From Rhizobium mongolense USDA 1844 (lineage in GTDB: Bacteria; Pseudomonadota; Alphaproteobacteria; Rhizobiales; Rhizobiaceae): DNA of 59,300 bases. This document shows, in pieces, positions 50,384 through 58,560 of this stretch; the first letter of the stretch is position 1; the number at the start of each line of letters is the position of its first letter. Made by a program: the position numbers and the translations under genes. The notes below the pieces were generated by a model that was given only the letters and a program-made list of their open reading frames with translations, was not told the origin of the DNA and did not search any database. The stretch is from positions 1 through 59,300 of the forward strand of contig NZ_ATTQ01000027.1 of NCBI RefSeq assembly GCF_000419765.1, given 5' to 3'.

Positions 50384-52359
50384 GCCTCTCCAGCCTTCAG
50401 GGTGACGAGGACGGCGCCCTCGGAAACCTGCTGCCCCTCACTCGCGTGAACGCTTTCCACGATGGCGTCTCGCGCGGCGGTCAGCGTCAGCTCCATTTTC
50501 ATGGCCTCCATGACGATCAGCGGTGCGCCCTTCAAGACGGTCGCACCTTCGCTTGCCCGCACGATCTTGACGAAGCCTGGCATCGGCGCGATCAGGCGAT
50601 CGCCGACCTCCGCTTCTGAGGCAGTACCGTCCAGCGGATCGGGCAGCGCAAAGAGGTGCGAAATGCCGTCAAGCCGCAGGCACAACCGATGCGTCCCGCG
50701 CTCCACCTCGACAGAAACCTGTCTGCCATCGGTCTCCACTTGCAAATGGTCGGCATGGCGGCTGACGATCTTAATGGGAATCACCCGGCGGCCGTCATGG
50801 ACCGCGAACATACCGAAGCCTCGGGCGACGACGCACAGACTTGCAAGACTGCCTGCATGTTCCAACGTCACTTTACGCTGCATTTCGCCCCAGAGCTGCC
50901 AATGGCCGAGCGTGTCCCACGGATCGCTGCCGTGGCTCTTTCCCTCCAGCGACAGCACCGCCGCAAGCGCAATCACCGTGTCTTCGGCAGCTGGAATTGC
51001 GGTCAGGGTCTCAAGATTGCGCTCGATCAGACCAGTGTCCGGGTGGCCGGAGACAAACTCCTCCTGACGGCTCAAGTTGGTGAGAAAGCCGATATTGCTC
51101 ACCGTCCCGGCGATGTGGGATGCCTGCAGTGCCCGCGTTAACACCCCAAGCGCATCGGAGCGATCCGCGCCATGCACGATCATCTTGGCGATCAGCGGAT
51201 CGTAATGGGCAGAAATCCGATCGCCCGTCCTGACGCCCGCATCGATCCGCACGCCGTCCTTTGGGAACCGCATCTCGTCGATCACGCCCGTGGCGGGCAA
51301 AAAGCCCCTTGCCGCGTCCTCCGCGTAAATGCGCGCCTCGAAGGCCCAGCCGTCGATCTTCAGCTCGGATTGTTTTTTCGGAAGCGGCTCACCGGCTGCC
51401 ACCCGCAATTGCCATTCGACAAGATCAACGCCCGTAATCGCCTCCGTTACCGGATGCTCGACCTGCAGACGCGTGTTCATTTCCATGAAGAAGAAGCGGT
51501 CCGGCCGCAATCCCTTCGAGACATCGGCGATGAACTCCACGGTCCCGGCGCCGCGATAATCGATCGCCCGCGCAGCGCGCACGGCCGCTTCGCCCATGGC
51601 GCGACGCACCTCGGCGGTCATGCCCGGAGCCGGCGCTTCCTCGATGACCTTCTGGTGGCGCCGCTGGAGTGAACAATCGCGCTCGTAAAGATGGACGACA
51701 TTGCCGTGCCGGTCTCCGAAAACCTGTACCTCGATGTGACGCGGTCGAAGCAGGTATTTTTCGATAAGAACGGCATCATCGCCGAATGCCGCCTTCGCCT
51801 CGCGCTTTGCCGCCTCCAGGGCAGATGGAAGCTCTTCGGCCCGGTCGACTCGGCGCATGCCCTTACCGCCGCCGCCCGCGCGCGCCTTGATAAGAACGGG
51901 GAAGCCGATCTCGGATGCCTTGCCCGCCAAAAGGTCCGGATCTTGGTCGTCGCCGTGATAGCCGGGCACGATTGGAACGCCGGCGCTTTCCATCAGGGCC
52001 TTGGCGGCATCCTTGCGGCCCATTGCCCGGATCGCCATTGGCTGCGGACCAATGAAGACTATTCCCGCCGCCTCGACAGCCTCGGCGAACTCGGCGTTTT
52101 CCGAAAGAAAGCCATAGCCCGGATGGATCGCATCGGCGCCAGCCCGCTTGGCCGATTCGATGACACGCTCGATCGAGAGATAACTTTCATGGGCCGCCGC
52201 ACCCCCGATGCGGATCGCTTCGTCAGCAAGCTCGGCGTGCAGCGCGCCGCTGTCGGCATCGGAGTAGACCGTGGCTGTGCGCACGCCCAGGCGGCGGGCG
52301 GTACGAATGATACGGCAGGCGATTTCACCACGGTTCGCAATCAGGATCTTTCCAAACAT
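50380..52359 (-). CDS. liuD: 3-methylcrotonyl-CoA carboxylase, biotin-containing alpha subunit
   Basis: The biotin carboxylase/carrier subunit of methylcrotonyl-CoA carboxylase. The N-terminal BC domain starts MFGKILIANRGEIACRIIRT, with ATP-grasp loop KARAGGGGKGM, ERDCSLQRRHQK and FMEMNTRLQVEHPVTE. A BT linker region (about 460-580) follows, and the C-terminal carrier has the biotinylation motif EAMKM about 40 residues from the end. The ATG at 52359 opens directly at the conserved start; the longer frame to 52410 adds unrelated residues. The acyl-CoA partner is the beta subunit encoded seven bases upstream. Domain length (659 aa) is typical. Confidence 0.94.
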   Translation of the reverse strand: MFGKILIANRGEIACRIIRTARRLGVRTATVYSDADSGALHAELADEAIRIGGAAAHESYLSIERVIESAKRAGADAIHPGYGFLSENAEFAEAVEAAGIVFIGPQPMAIRAMGRKDAAKALMESAGVPIVPGYHGDDQDPDLLAGKASEIGFPVLIKARAGGGGKGMRRVDRAEELPSALEAAKREAKAAFGDDAVLIEKYLLRPRHIEVQVFGDRHGNVVHLYERDCSLQRRHQKVIEEAPAPGMTAEVRRAMGEAAVRAARAIDYRGAGTVEFIADVSKGLRPDRFFFMEMNTRLQVEHPVTEAITGVDLVEWQLRVAAGEPLPKKQSELKIDGWAFEARIYAEDAARGFLPATGVIDEMRFPKDGVRIDAGVRTGDRISAHYDPLIAKMIVHGADRSDALGVLTRALQASHIAGTVSNIGFLTNLSRQEEFVSGHPDTGLIERNLETLTAIPAAEDTVIALAAVLSLEGKSHGSDPWDTLGHWQLWGEMQRKVTLEHAGSLASLCVVARGFGMFAVHDGRRVIPIKIVSRHADHLQVETDGRQVSVEVERGTHRLCLRLDGISHLFALPDPLDGTASEAEVGDRLIAPMPGFVKIVRASEGATVLKGAPLIVMEAMKMELTLTAARDAIVESVHASEGQQVSEGAVLVTLKAGEA

Positions 52360-52366
52360 CGCAGCC

Positions 52367-53974
52367 TCACATCCTAAACAGGCCGAAGCGCGTGTCCTCG
52401 ATCGGCGCATTCAGCGCCGCTGACAGCGACAGGCCGAGCACATCGCGGCTCTTTGCAGGACAGATGATGCCGTCGTCCCAAAGGCGGGCGGAGGCATAGA
52501 GGGGATGGCTCTGGCCTTCGAAGAGATCGAGAACCGGCTTTTTGAAGGCCGCCTCGTCTTCTGCACTCCAGGGCGTTCCGGCGCGGATCAGTGCTTCGCT
52601 GCGAACGGTCGCAAGCACGCCTGCCGCCTGCTCGCCGCCCATTACGGAAATCCTGCTGTTCGGCCAGGTCCAGAGGAAGCGCGGCGAAAAGGCGCGGCCC
52701 GCCATGCCGTAATTCCCGGCGCCGAAGGAGCCGCCGATCAGCATGGTGATCTTCGGTACCTTGGTGGTTGCCACAGCCGTGACCAGTTTGGCGCCATGCT
52801 TGGCGATACCTTCCGTCTCGTATTTGCGCCCAACCATGAAGCCGGTGATGTTCTGCAAAAAGACCAGCGGGATTTTCCGTTGCGAGCAGAGCTCGACAAA
52901 ATGTGCGCCCTTGACCGCAGATTCAGAAAACAGGACGCCGTTGTTGGCAAGGATCCCGACAGGGATGCCATGGATATGCGCAAAGCCGCAGACGAGCGTG
53001 GCGCCGTAGCGCGCCTTGAACTCGTCAAAACGCGAACCGTCGACGATGCGGGCGATGACCTCGCGGACCTCGTAGGGCGTGCGAAGGTCGGCGGGCACGA
53101 TACCGGCGATTTCCTCCGGATCGTAGTGCGGCGGCTCTGCCTGGCGAAGCTCGACCGTATGTGCTTTTTGCCGGTTCAGCGAGGCAACGGCGCGGCGTGT
53201 CAGCGCCAGGGCATGGGCATCGTCGCGCGCCAGATAGTCGGCAACGCCAGAAAGGCGCGTGTGCACGTCGCCGCCGCCGAGCTCTTCGGCGGAGACCACC
53301 TCGCCCGTCGCCGCTTTGACAAGCGGCGGCCCCGCGAGGAAGATCGTTCCCTGCCCTTCCACGATGATGGCTTCGTCAGACATGGCAGGGACATAGGCGC
53401 CACCTGCCGTGCAAGAGCCCATCACCACGGCAATCTGGGGGATTCCGGCCGCCGACATATTGGCCTGGTTGAAGAAGATCCGGCCGAAGTGATCACGATC
53501 GGGAAAGACCTCGTCCTGGTTGGGCAGATTGGCGCCGCCGGAATCAACCAAATAGATGCAGGGTAGGTTGTTCGCCGCTGCGATCTCCTGCGCCCTTAGG
53601 TGCTTCTTCACCGTCATCGGATAGTAAGTGCCGCCTTTGACCGTCGCATCGTTGCAGACGATCATGCATTCGCGACCTGCGACGCGGCCGATTCCCGTGA
53701 TCAGCCCGGCAGCCGGCGCCTCATCGCCGTACATGCCGTAAGCAGCTGTCGCGGCAATTTCCAGAAACGGTGTTGCCGGGTCGATCAATCCCATGACCCT
53801 GTCGCGCGGCAGCATCTTGCCGCGACCCACATGCCGCTCGCGTGCCGCCGTCCCGCCGCCGTTCTGGGCCGATCGCGCGACGTCCTCAATAAGCCTGATA
53901 GCCTCCTGCATGGCCGCCTGATTGGCCCTGAAGGTTTCAGAATTGATCGCGATCTGAGATTTGAGTACGGTCAT
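52367..53974 (-). CDS. liuB: 3-methylcrotonyl-CoA carboxylase, carboxyltransferase beta subunit
   Basis: Transfers CO2 from biotin to 3-methylcrotonyl-CoA. The 535-aa crotonase-fold protein has a typical N-terminal half (RDRVMGLIDPATPFLEI, IYLVDSGGANLPNQDEVFPD). The C-terminal half has the acyl-CoA site (FLQNITGFMVGRKYE, GSFGAGNYGMAGRAFSPRFL and SVMGGEQAAGVL). These segments match MCC beta more closely than propionyl-CoA or acetyl-CoA carboxylase beta subunits. Its start overlaps the ivd stop by four bases, and it is followed by mccA. The product is cytoplasmic and forms an alpha6beta6 complex in known relatives. Confidence 0.94.
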   Translation of the reverse strand: MTVLKSQIAINSETFRANQAAMQEAIRLIEDVARSAQNGGGTAARERHVGRGKMLPRDRVMGLIDPATPFLEIAATAAYGMYGDEAPAAGLITGIGRVAGRECMIVCNDATVKGGTYYPMTVKKHLRAQEIAAANNLPCIYLVDSGGANLPNQDEVFPDRDHFGRIFFNQANMSAAGIPQIAVVMGSCTAGGAYVPAMSDEAIIVEGQGTIFLAGPPLVKAATGEVVSAEELGGGDVHTRLSGVADYLARDDAHALALTRRAVASLNRQKAHTVELRQAEPPHYDPEEIAGIVPADLRTPYEVREVIARIVDGSRFDEFKARYGATLVCGFAHIHGIPVGILANNGVLFSESAVKGAHFVELCSQRKIPLVFLQNITGFMVGRKYETEGIAKHGAKLVTAVATTKVPKITMLIGGSFGAGNYGMAGRAFSPRFLWTWPNSRISVMGGEQAAGVLATVRSEALIRAGTPWSAEDEAAFKKPVLDLFEGQSHPLYASARLWDDGIICPAKSRDVLGLSLSAALNAPIEDTRFGLFRM

Positions 53975-55134
53975 GCCGTCTCCGCAAAGAGCTCGCGTCC
54001 GATCAGCATTCGCCGGATTTCGGAGGTTCCGGCGCCGATCTCGTAGAGCTTGGCGTCCCTCAAGAGCCGCCCTGCGGCATAATCATTGGTGTAGCCATTG
54101 CCGCCAAGCGCCTGGATCGCTTCGAGCGCCATGCCAGTTGCCTTTTCCGCTGCATAAAGAATGCAACCTGCAGCGTCCTTGCGGGTCGTCTCGCCGCGGT
54201 CGCAGGCCGCCGCCACGGCATAGACATAGGCGCGCGCCGTATTCAGCGTCACATACATGTCGGCGAGCTTGGCCTGCATCAACTGGAATTCGCCGATCGC
54301 CCGGCCGAACTGCTTGCGTTCATGCAGATAGGGCAGAACAAGATCCACGCAAGCCGCCATGATGCCGAGGGGACCGGCAGAAAGCACCACGCGTTCGTAA
54401 TCCAGGCCTGACATCAGTATCTTCACGCCGTCGCCGATTGCGCCCAGCACGTTCTCCTCGGGCACTTCGCAATCTCGAAAGATCAGCTCGCAAGTGTTCG
54501 AACCCCGCATTCCGAGCTTGTCGAGTTTCTGGCCTGTCGCAAACCCCTGGAAGGTCTTCTCGACAAGGAATGCCGTGATGCCGCGCGGTCCGGCCTCAGG
54601 GTCGGTCTTGGCATAGACCACGAGAAGATCGGCATCCGGGCCGTTGGTGATCCACATCTTGTTGCCGTTCAGGAGATATCGGTCGCCGCGCTTTTCGGCC
54701 TTGAGCTTCATCGAAACGACATCCGAACCGGCATCCGGCTCCGACATAGCGAGTGCGCCGACATGTTCGCCCGAGATAAGCTTGGGCAGATAGCGGCTCT
54801 TTTGCGCGTCATTGCCGTTGCGGTTGATCTGATTGACGCACAGGTTGGAATGCGCCCCATAGCTCAAGCCGACCGAGGCCGAGGCGCGGCTGATCTCCTC
54901 CATGGCGACGCAATGGGCGAGATAACCGAGACCCGCACCGCCATAAGCGTCGTCCGCCGTGATGCCGAGCAGGCCCATATCTCCCATCTCCCGCCAGAGC
55001 GGTGCTGGAAAATTGTTACTGCGATCGGTCTCGGCCGCCAGCGGTGCAATGCGTCCACTCGCAAACCGCCTGACACTTTCGCGCAAGGCTTCGATCTCGT
55101 CGCCGAGTGCGAAATTCAACCCACCTGAATACAT
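53971..55134 (-). CDS. liuA: Isovaleryl-CoA dehydrogenase
   Basis: An acyl-CoA dehydrogenase that oxidises isovaleryl-CoA to 3-methylcrotonyl-CoA, passing electrons to ETF. The catalytic base of isovaleryl-CoA dehydrogenases is the Glu in the GLDYERVVLSAGP segment (Glu247), which separates them from short/medium-chain enzymes. FAD and substrate signatures ALAMSEPDAGSD (127-138) and the C-terminal QALGGNGYTNDYAAGRLLRD are present. ATG 55134 follows GGGGAGAGG; the frame is open to 55293, but those residues are non-homologous. It is first in the leucine-degradation operon. No LiuR-type regulator gene is adjacent. Confidence 0.94.
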   Translation of the reverse strand: MYSGGLNFALGDEIEALRESVRRFASGRIAPLAAETDRSNNFPAPLWREMGDMGLLGITADDAYGGAGLGYLAHCVAMEEISRASASVGLSYGAHSNLCVNQINRNGNDAQKSRYLPKLISGEHVGALAMSEPDAGSDVVSMKLKAEKRGDRYLLNGNKMWITNGPDADLLVVYAKTDPEAGPRGITAFLVEKTFQGFATGQKLDKLGMRGSNTCELIFRDCEVPEENVLGAIGDGVKILMSGLDYERVVLSAGPLGIMAACVDLVLPYLHERKQFGRAIGEFQLMQAKLADMYVTLNTARAYVYAVAAACDRGETTRKDAAGCILYAAEKATGMALEAIQALGGNGYTNDYAAGRLLRDAKLYEIGAGTSEIRRMLIGRELFAETA

Positions 55135-55401
55135 CCGGCCTCTCCCCTTAGCCGTCGATCGCGCCGCATCGTCACCGGCATCTGCTCTCCTCCGAGGTCG
55201 CAGTGTTGATCCATGATACTGGAAGCATTGCTCCTCCGCTTCATCAGTCCATGTCAGAACGATAGCACCCGATCCGCAGAATTTCCCCACCAAAAATGCT
55301 GCCGTTGCGCATCAATCGAAAAGCGAACGGCCAGGCTCGCGATATTTTCATAAAGGTGCTTGATCGGCGGTTATTGAACCATCTGCCGCCGCGATTGTGA
55401 T
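55135..55401. other. Promoter region upstream of liuA
   Basis: Between the leucine operon and the duplicated segment lies unremarkable sequence holding the liuA ribosome binding site and presumably its promoter. No ORF is supported. Confidence 0.4.
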
Positions 55402-55851
55402 GCGGCAAGCAGCCGGCCCGCAGCCGGCGCTGTTTGCACGCGCGACCGCACATTCCTGATCAATTGATCTTCACGCCCTTCGAGCGCATGCGCGAAACGG
55501 TCTCACGCTCGGCCCGCTTGCACCGCATCGGCGGCAAACCGCGGTCCATCAGGTCCATGTCCTCCAACACCATGTCGCCCATCTTCTTGAAGGCACTGTC
55601 GAGTGCACCGGCACGATGGGCTGAGCGGCAAGCAGCCGGCCCGCAGCCGGCGCTGTTTGCACGCGCGACCGCACATTCCTGATCAATTGATCTTCACGCC
55701 CTTCGAGCGCATGCGCGAAACGGTCTCACGCTCGGCCCGCTTGCACCGCATCGGCGGCAAACCGCGGTCCATCAGGTCCATGTCCTCCAACACCATGTCG
55801 CCCATCTTCTTGAAGGCACTGTCGAGTGCACCGGCACGATGGGCTGAGCGG
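55402..55851. repeat. 223-bp tandem direct duplication
   Basis: The segment starting GCGGCAAGCAGCCGGCC at 55402 is repeated, without a mismatch that I can see, from 55625; the period is 223 bases. The copies share the four-base word GCGG at their junction (55625-55628), and the second copy ends with GCGG at 55848-55851. The right copy covers the last 56 codons of the 2-hydroxyacid dehydrogenase gene plus 58 bases past its stop. The left copy is a duplicate of the same 3' end lying beyond the functional stop, so it is not translated as part of the enzyme. The identity of the copies suggests a recent event. Confidence 0.93.
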
Positions 55852-56714
55852 ATGAACCCTTTCAAACTGCGCACCGGATGGTTAAGCGGCAGCGGCTCTT
55901 CCGGATATACGTCGCTTGCCGCAACGATATGGCCTGATGCGACGGCGGCCATCAGTGCATCGAAATCGACGACATCGGCCCGACTGAGCAGGATGAACGC
56001 CGAGCCGGGCCGCATGCTGGCAAAAGCCTCAGCATTAAGGAATTGCTTGTTCTCACTGGTCACCGCCGCAACGACAAAAACGAAATCGCTCTCGGTTAGC
56101 ACCTCTCTTAGGCTCGCCGCTTCGACGCCGTTCTCCTCCAGGATGGAGCGCGGCAGCCAGGGATCGAAGACCCGGATCTTCGCCCGAAAACCGCAAAGCA
56201 CGCGCCGGAGTGCCTTGCCGAGGTCGCCGAAGCCGATGATGCCGATCTCGGAGCCTGCAATCAGCCGGGAACTTGTATTGCCCTCTCCGCCCCAAAGCTC
56301 TCTGCCTTTACGAAAAGCCAAGTCCTGGTCGACGATGCCGCGCGCGAGCGAAAGTGCAAAACCCAGACCGATCTCCGCCACGGGTTCGGCAAAGACCTGT
56401 CCCGTTGTGACGACGTGAATGCCGCGCTGGAAGAGGATTTCATAAGGCATATTGTTGATGAGATTGCTTTCGACGTTCAGCACGCAGCGTAGTTCGGGCA
56501 TGCGCGCCAAGGTCCCGGCCGACAAAGGCGGCTGGCCGATGATGTAACGCGCCTTGCCGAGAACACCATCGCCGAGCCCGGCGATATCCTCCGGATCGGC
56601 CTCGATGATCTGATATCTGGCGTGCAACTGTTTTCGCGCCTCGTCGGTAAAGATCAGATCGAGCGTGCGCGGTTCCGGTGCGCTGATCGCCAGCGGCCGC
56701 TCGTCATATGCCAT
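55683..56714 (-). CDS. D-isomer-specific 2-hydroxyacid dehydrogenase family protein (343 aa)
   Basis: An NAD(P)-dependent dehydrogenase that interconverts 2-keto and 2-hydroxy acids. The Rossmann motif GIIGFGDLGKALR is near residues 157-169, ILLSRADVVDFDAL carries the substrate-binding Arg, and DVYPEEPLPLNHP supplies the Glu of the relay. Catalytic His292 is in SAHRAGALDSAF, where most relatives have His-Ile/Thr-Ala/Gly-Gly. The stop at 55683 lies inside the right copy of the 223-bp duplication, and the protein's C-terminus (SRMRSKGVKIN) is intact. It is transcribed towards the leucine operon but separated by about 550 bases. Substrate unknown. Confidence 0.88.
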   Translation of the reverse strand: MAYDERPLAISAPEPRTLDLIFTDEARKQLHARYQIIEADPEDIAGLGDGVLGKARYIIGQPPLSAGTLARMPELRCVLNVESNLINNMPYEILFQRGIHVVTTGQVFAEPVAEIGLGFALSLARGIVDQDLAFRKGRELWGGEGNTSSRLIAGSEIGIIGFGDLGKALRRVLCGFRAKIRVFDPWLPRSILEENGVEAASLREVLTESDFVFVVAAVTSENKQFLNAEAFASMRPGSAFILLSRADVVDFDALMAAVASGHIVAASDVYPEEPLPLNHPVRSLKGFIRSAHRAGALDSAFKKMGDMVLEDMDLMDRGLPPMRCKRAERETVSRMRSKGVKIN

Positions 56715-56913
56715 CTCTTCTCCTCCCGCAGCACTTCAGGGCTGCCTGCATAACTTATCCTAGAGCAACCCGCATTCGTTCGGAGGTCAGCCCCGAAGTT
56801 TCGGGACGCCATTTCAAGGGCGCGTTGTGGTCGCCGCCCTGACGAGCGCGCGGTTTCGAGAAGGTCTATAGCATATCAGGCGCAGGCAACACCCTCTGCC
56901 TGTGGCAGACGCC

Positions 56914-57099
56914 TCAGTGATCGAGGTCAAGTTTGAGTTGCTCGCCGCCGCGCGTCTTAACGAGATATCGGTTCGGCGGTCTCATCAACTGGATCCGCTC
57001 GAGCAGCTTTTCACGGCGTTCCAGATCGCGCTCGCGCGCCGAGCGCGATGCAGCAACAAAGGCCAAGGCATTCTGTATAACGAGTTCTGCGTGCGTCAT
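56914..57099 (-). CDS. Small hypothetical protein (61 aa)
   Basis: Not a family I can name. The ATG at 57099 has GGAG six bases upstream. It gives a helical, charged protein MTHAELVIQNALAFVAASR followed by a basic helix (ERDLERREKLLERIQLM) and a polar tail ending KLDLDH. Earlier ATGs at 57105 and 57117 are in frame with poorer spacing. It lies downstream of hsp20 on the same strand, about 250 bases away. Function unknown. Confidence 0.55.
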   Translation of the reverse strand: MTHAELVIQNALAFVAASRSARERDLERREKLLERIQLMRPPNRYLVKTRGGEQLKLDLDH

Positions 57100-57345
57100 G
57101 AGCATCTCCGTTACCATTTGTTCCCTTTATGTTCTCATTTGTCGATAAAGTCAACCCGGCGACGCTCCGATCCACGGCGATTTCCAGCGTCCTTTCACGG
57201 ACCACGGCTGAAGTGAGCCCTGCGGCCTCACTCGCGAGCGATTGCCGACGATATCATCGGGGCGCTCGCTCAAAGTCCGTTTCGCGCGCAGCATCGGCCA
57301 TCGTCGAGAGGCCGAGGCGAAGAGAACAAGACGGTGTTCGGCGGC

Positions 57346-57852
57346 CTAGCTGTTGATCCTAATGCGCTTGGCGGTCGACTGCGCCGTTTCGGAGCGTGGC
57401 AGGGTGATCGTCAAGACGCCGTTTTTGAACGAAGCGTCGACCTTGTCTTCCTGCACCTCGTTATTGAGGGACAGACGGCGCTCGAAGCGGCCATAGAACC
57501 GCTCGGAGAATTGCCGGTCCTTATCCTCGCTGTCGGCCCGCTTTTCACCGCGGATCGTCAGGATGCCATTGTCGATCAAAAGTTCGATATCCTCCTCGTC
57601 CATTCCTGGGATTTCTGCGACGATACGGATGTCCTTGTCGGTCTCCGAGACTTCGATCTTCGGCCAGGCCGTTTCGAACATGAAACCGGACCCGACAGTC
57701 GGAAAATGGCCTTCGACGCCGCGGAAAACATCATCGAACAACCTGTTCATCTCGCGATGAAGCGCAAGGAACGGATGCTGGTCTCTGCCTGCGTAGCCTG
57801 TCGGGACCGGGCTGTTGCTGCGGCCCCAGGGAATGAGATCACGAACGCTCAT
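57346..57852 (-). CDS. Small heat shock protein, Hsp20 family (168 aa)
   Basis: An alpha-crystallin-type holdase chaperone that binds unfolding proteins during heat stress. The N-terminal arm (about 1-55) contains FLALHREMNRLFDDVF. The crystallin domain (about 60-155) begins AWPKIEVSETDKDIRIVAEI, includes GILTIRGEKR, and ends with FKNGVLTITLPRS. The short tail carries the I-x-I motif RIRIN for oligomer assembly. GGAGG precedes ATG 57852. The gene is divergent from groESL across a 345-base region. Rhizobial hsp20 leaders often contain a ROSE RNA thermometer; I could not make out a clear one here. Confidence 0.95.
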   Translation of the reverse strand: MSVRDLIPWGRSNSPVPTGYAGRDQHPFLALHREMNRLFDDVFRGVEGHFPTVGSGFMFETAWPKIEVSETDKDIRIVAEIPGMDEEDIELLIDNGILTIRGEKRADSEDKDRQFSERFYGRFERRLSLNNEVQEDKVDASFKNGVLTITLPRSETAQSTAKRIRINS

Positions 57853-58197
57853 CTAAGCCTCCATGTTTTCAACGCGCCAGGTCATCCGGCGCTCTCGCCT
57901 TTGCCCTGGCGGGTATCAGGCGACTGCATGAGTCACTCTTCGAACACACTTGACACTGCGCAGAACTGCCTGCGTCGCATCATGGATTAAACGCTGATGG
58001 CGAAGCTTCCGTTCCGGCGCGTTAGCACTCTCCTGGCAAGAGTGCTAATTTTTTGCAGTCGCCCTCTTGAAATTCGAAAAAATCGGTAGCAGATTTTTTC
58101 CCGCCGAGCGGTCAGGAAGGCTCGGCAGCCGCCCGGATTGGTCAACTGGTCCGGGAGCGTGATAAGTGATCATCATCGTTTGTCCATGGAGGAAGAC
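57853..58197. promoter_or_regulatory. Divergent hsp20 / groES control region
   Basis: Contains the CIRCE element (58022-58048) on the groES side. From 58048 to 58110 there are A/T runs (AATTTTTTGC, AAAAAATCGG, GATTTTTTCC). The hsp20 leader on the minus strand is about 150 bases and might fold, but I can assign no thermometer. Confidence 0.5.
58022..58048 (+). promoter_or_regulatory. CIRCE operator (HrcA binding site)
   Basis: Perfect inverted repeat TTAGCACTC (58022-58030), nine-base spacer, GAGTGCTAA (58040-58048). It is identical to the canonical CIRCE consensus. HrcA bound here represses groESL at normal temperature. Confidence 0.97.
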
Positions 58198-58512
58198 ATG
58201 ACGTTCCGACCGCTTCATGATCGCATTCTCGTCCGCCGTGTTGAGTCCGAAGAAAGGACCAAAGGCGGCATCATCATTCCCGACACCGCTAAGGAAAAGC
58301 CGCAGGAAGGCGAAGTCATCGCCGTCGGCCCCGGCGCGCGCAATGACGCCGGCCAGATCCAGCCGCTCGACGTCAAGGCGGGCGACCGTATCCTGTTCGG
58401 CAAATGGTCCGGCACCGAGATCAAGATCAACGGCGAAGATCTGCTGATCATGAAGGAAAGCGACGTAATGGGCATCATCGAGGTTCCGGCGTCCGGCAAG
58501 AAGGCCGCTTGA
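58198..58512 (+). CDS. groES: Co-chaperonin GroES
   Basis: The 10-kDa lid of the chaperonin. The 104-aa protein begins MTFRPLHDRILVRRVES, with the mobile loop EERTKGGIIIPDTAKEK at about 18-34 that binds GroEL. The roof region and the terminal GIIEVPASGKKAA follow. GGAGGAAG lies just before ATG 58198; the longer frame to 58138 is not needed. Downstream of CIRCE and 48 bases upstream of groEL, as usual. Rhizobia often carry several groESL copies; the CIRCE-controlled one is typically the main heat-inducible operon. Confidence 0.98.
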   Translation: MTFRPLHDRILVRRVESEERTKGGIIIPDTAKEKPQEGEVIAVGPGARNDAGQIQPLDVKAGDRILFGKWSGTEIKINGEDLLIMKESDVMGIIEVPASGKKAA

Positions 58513-58560
58513 GGCGCCCTTCAGCTAACGCCAGCCGGCTACCAATGGAGGAGTGAAGAC

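Noticed and set aside
57853..58021. ROSE-type RNA thermometer in the hsp20 leader
   Set aside because: The leader is long enough, but I could not identify the conserved short hairpin pairing with the GGAGG site; folding would be needed.
58064..58100. Sigma-32-like promoter (CTTGAA) for groES downstream of CIRCE
   Set aside because: No matching -10 at proper spacing, and CIRCE normally lies downstream of the start site.
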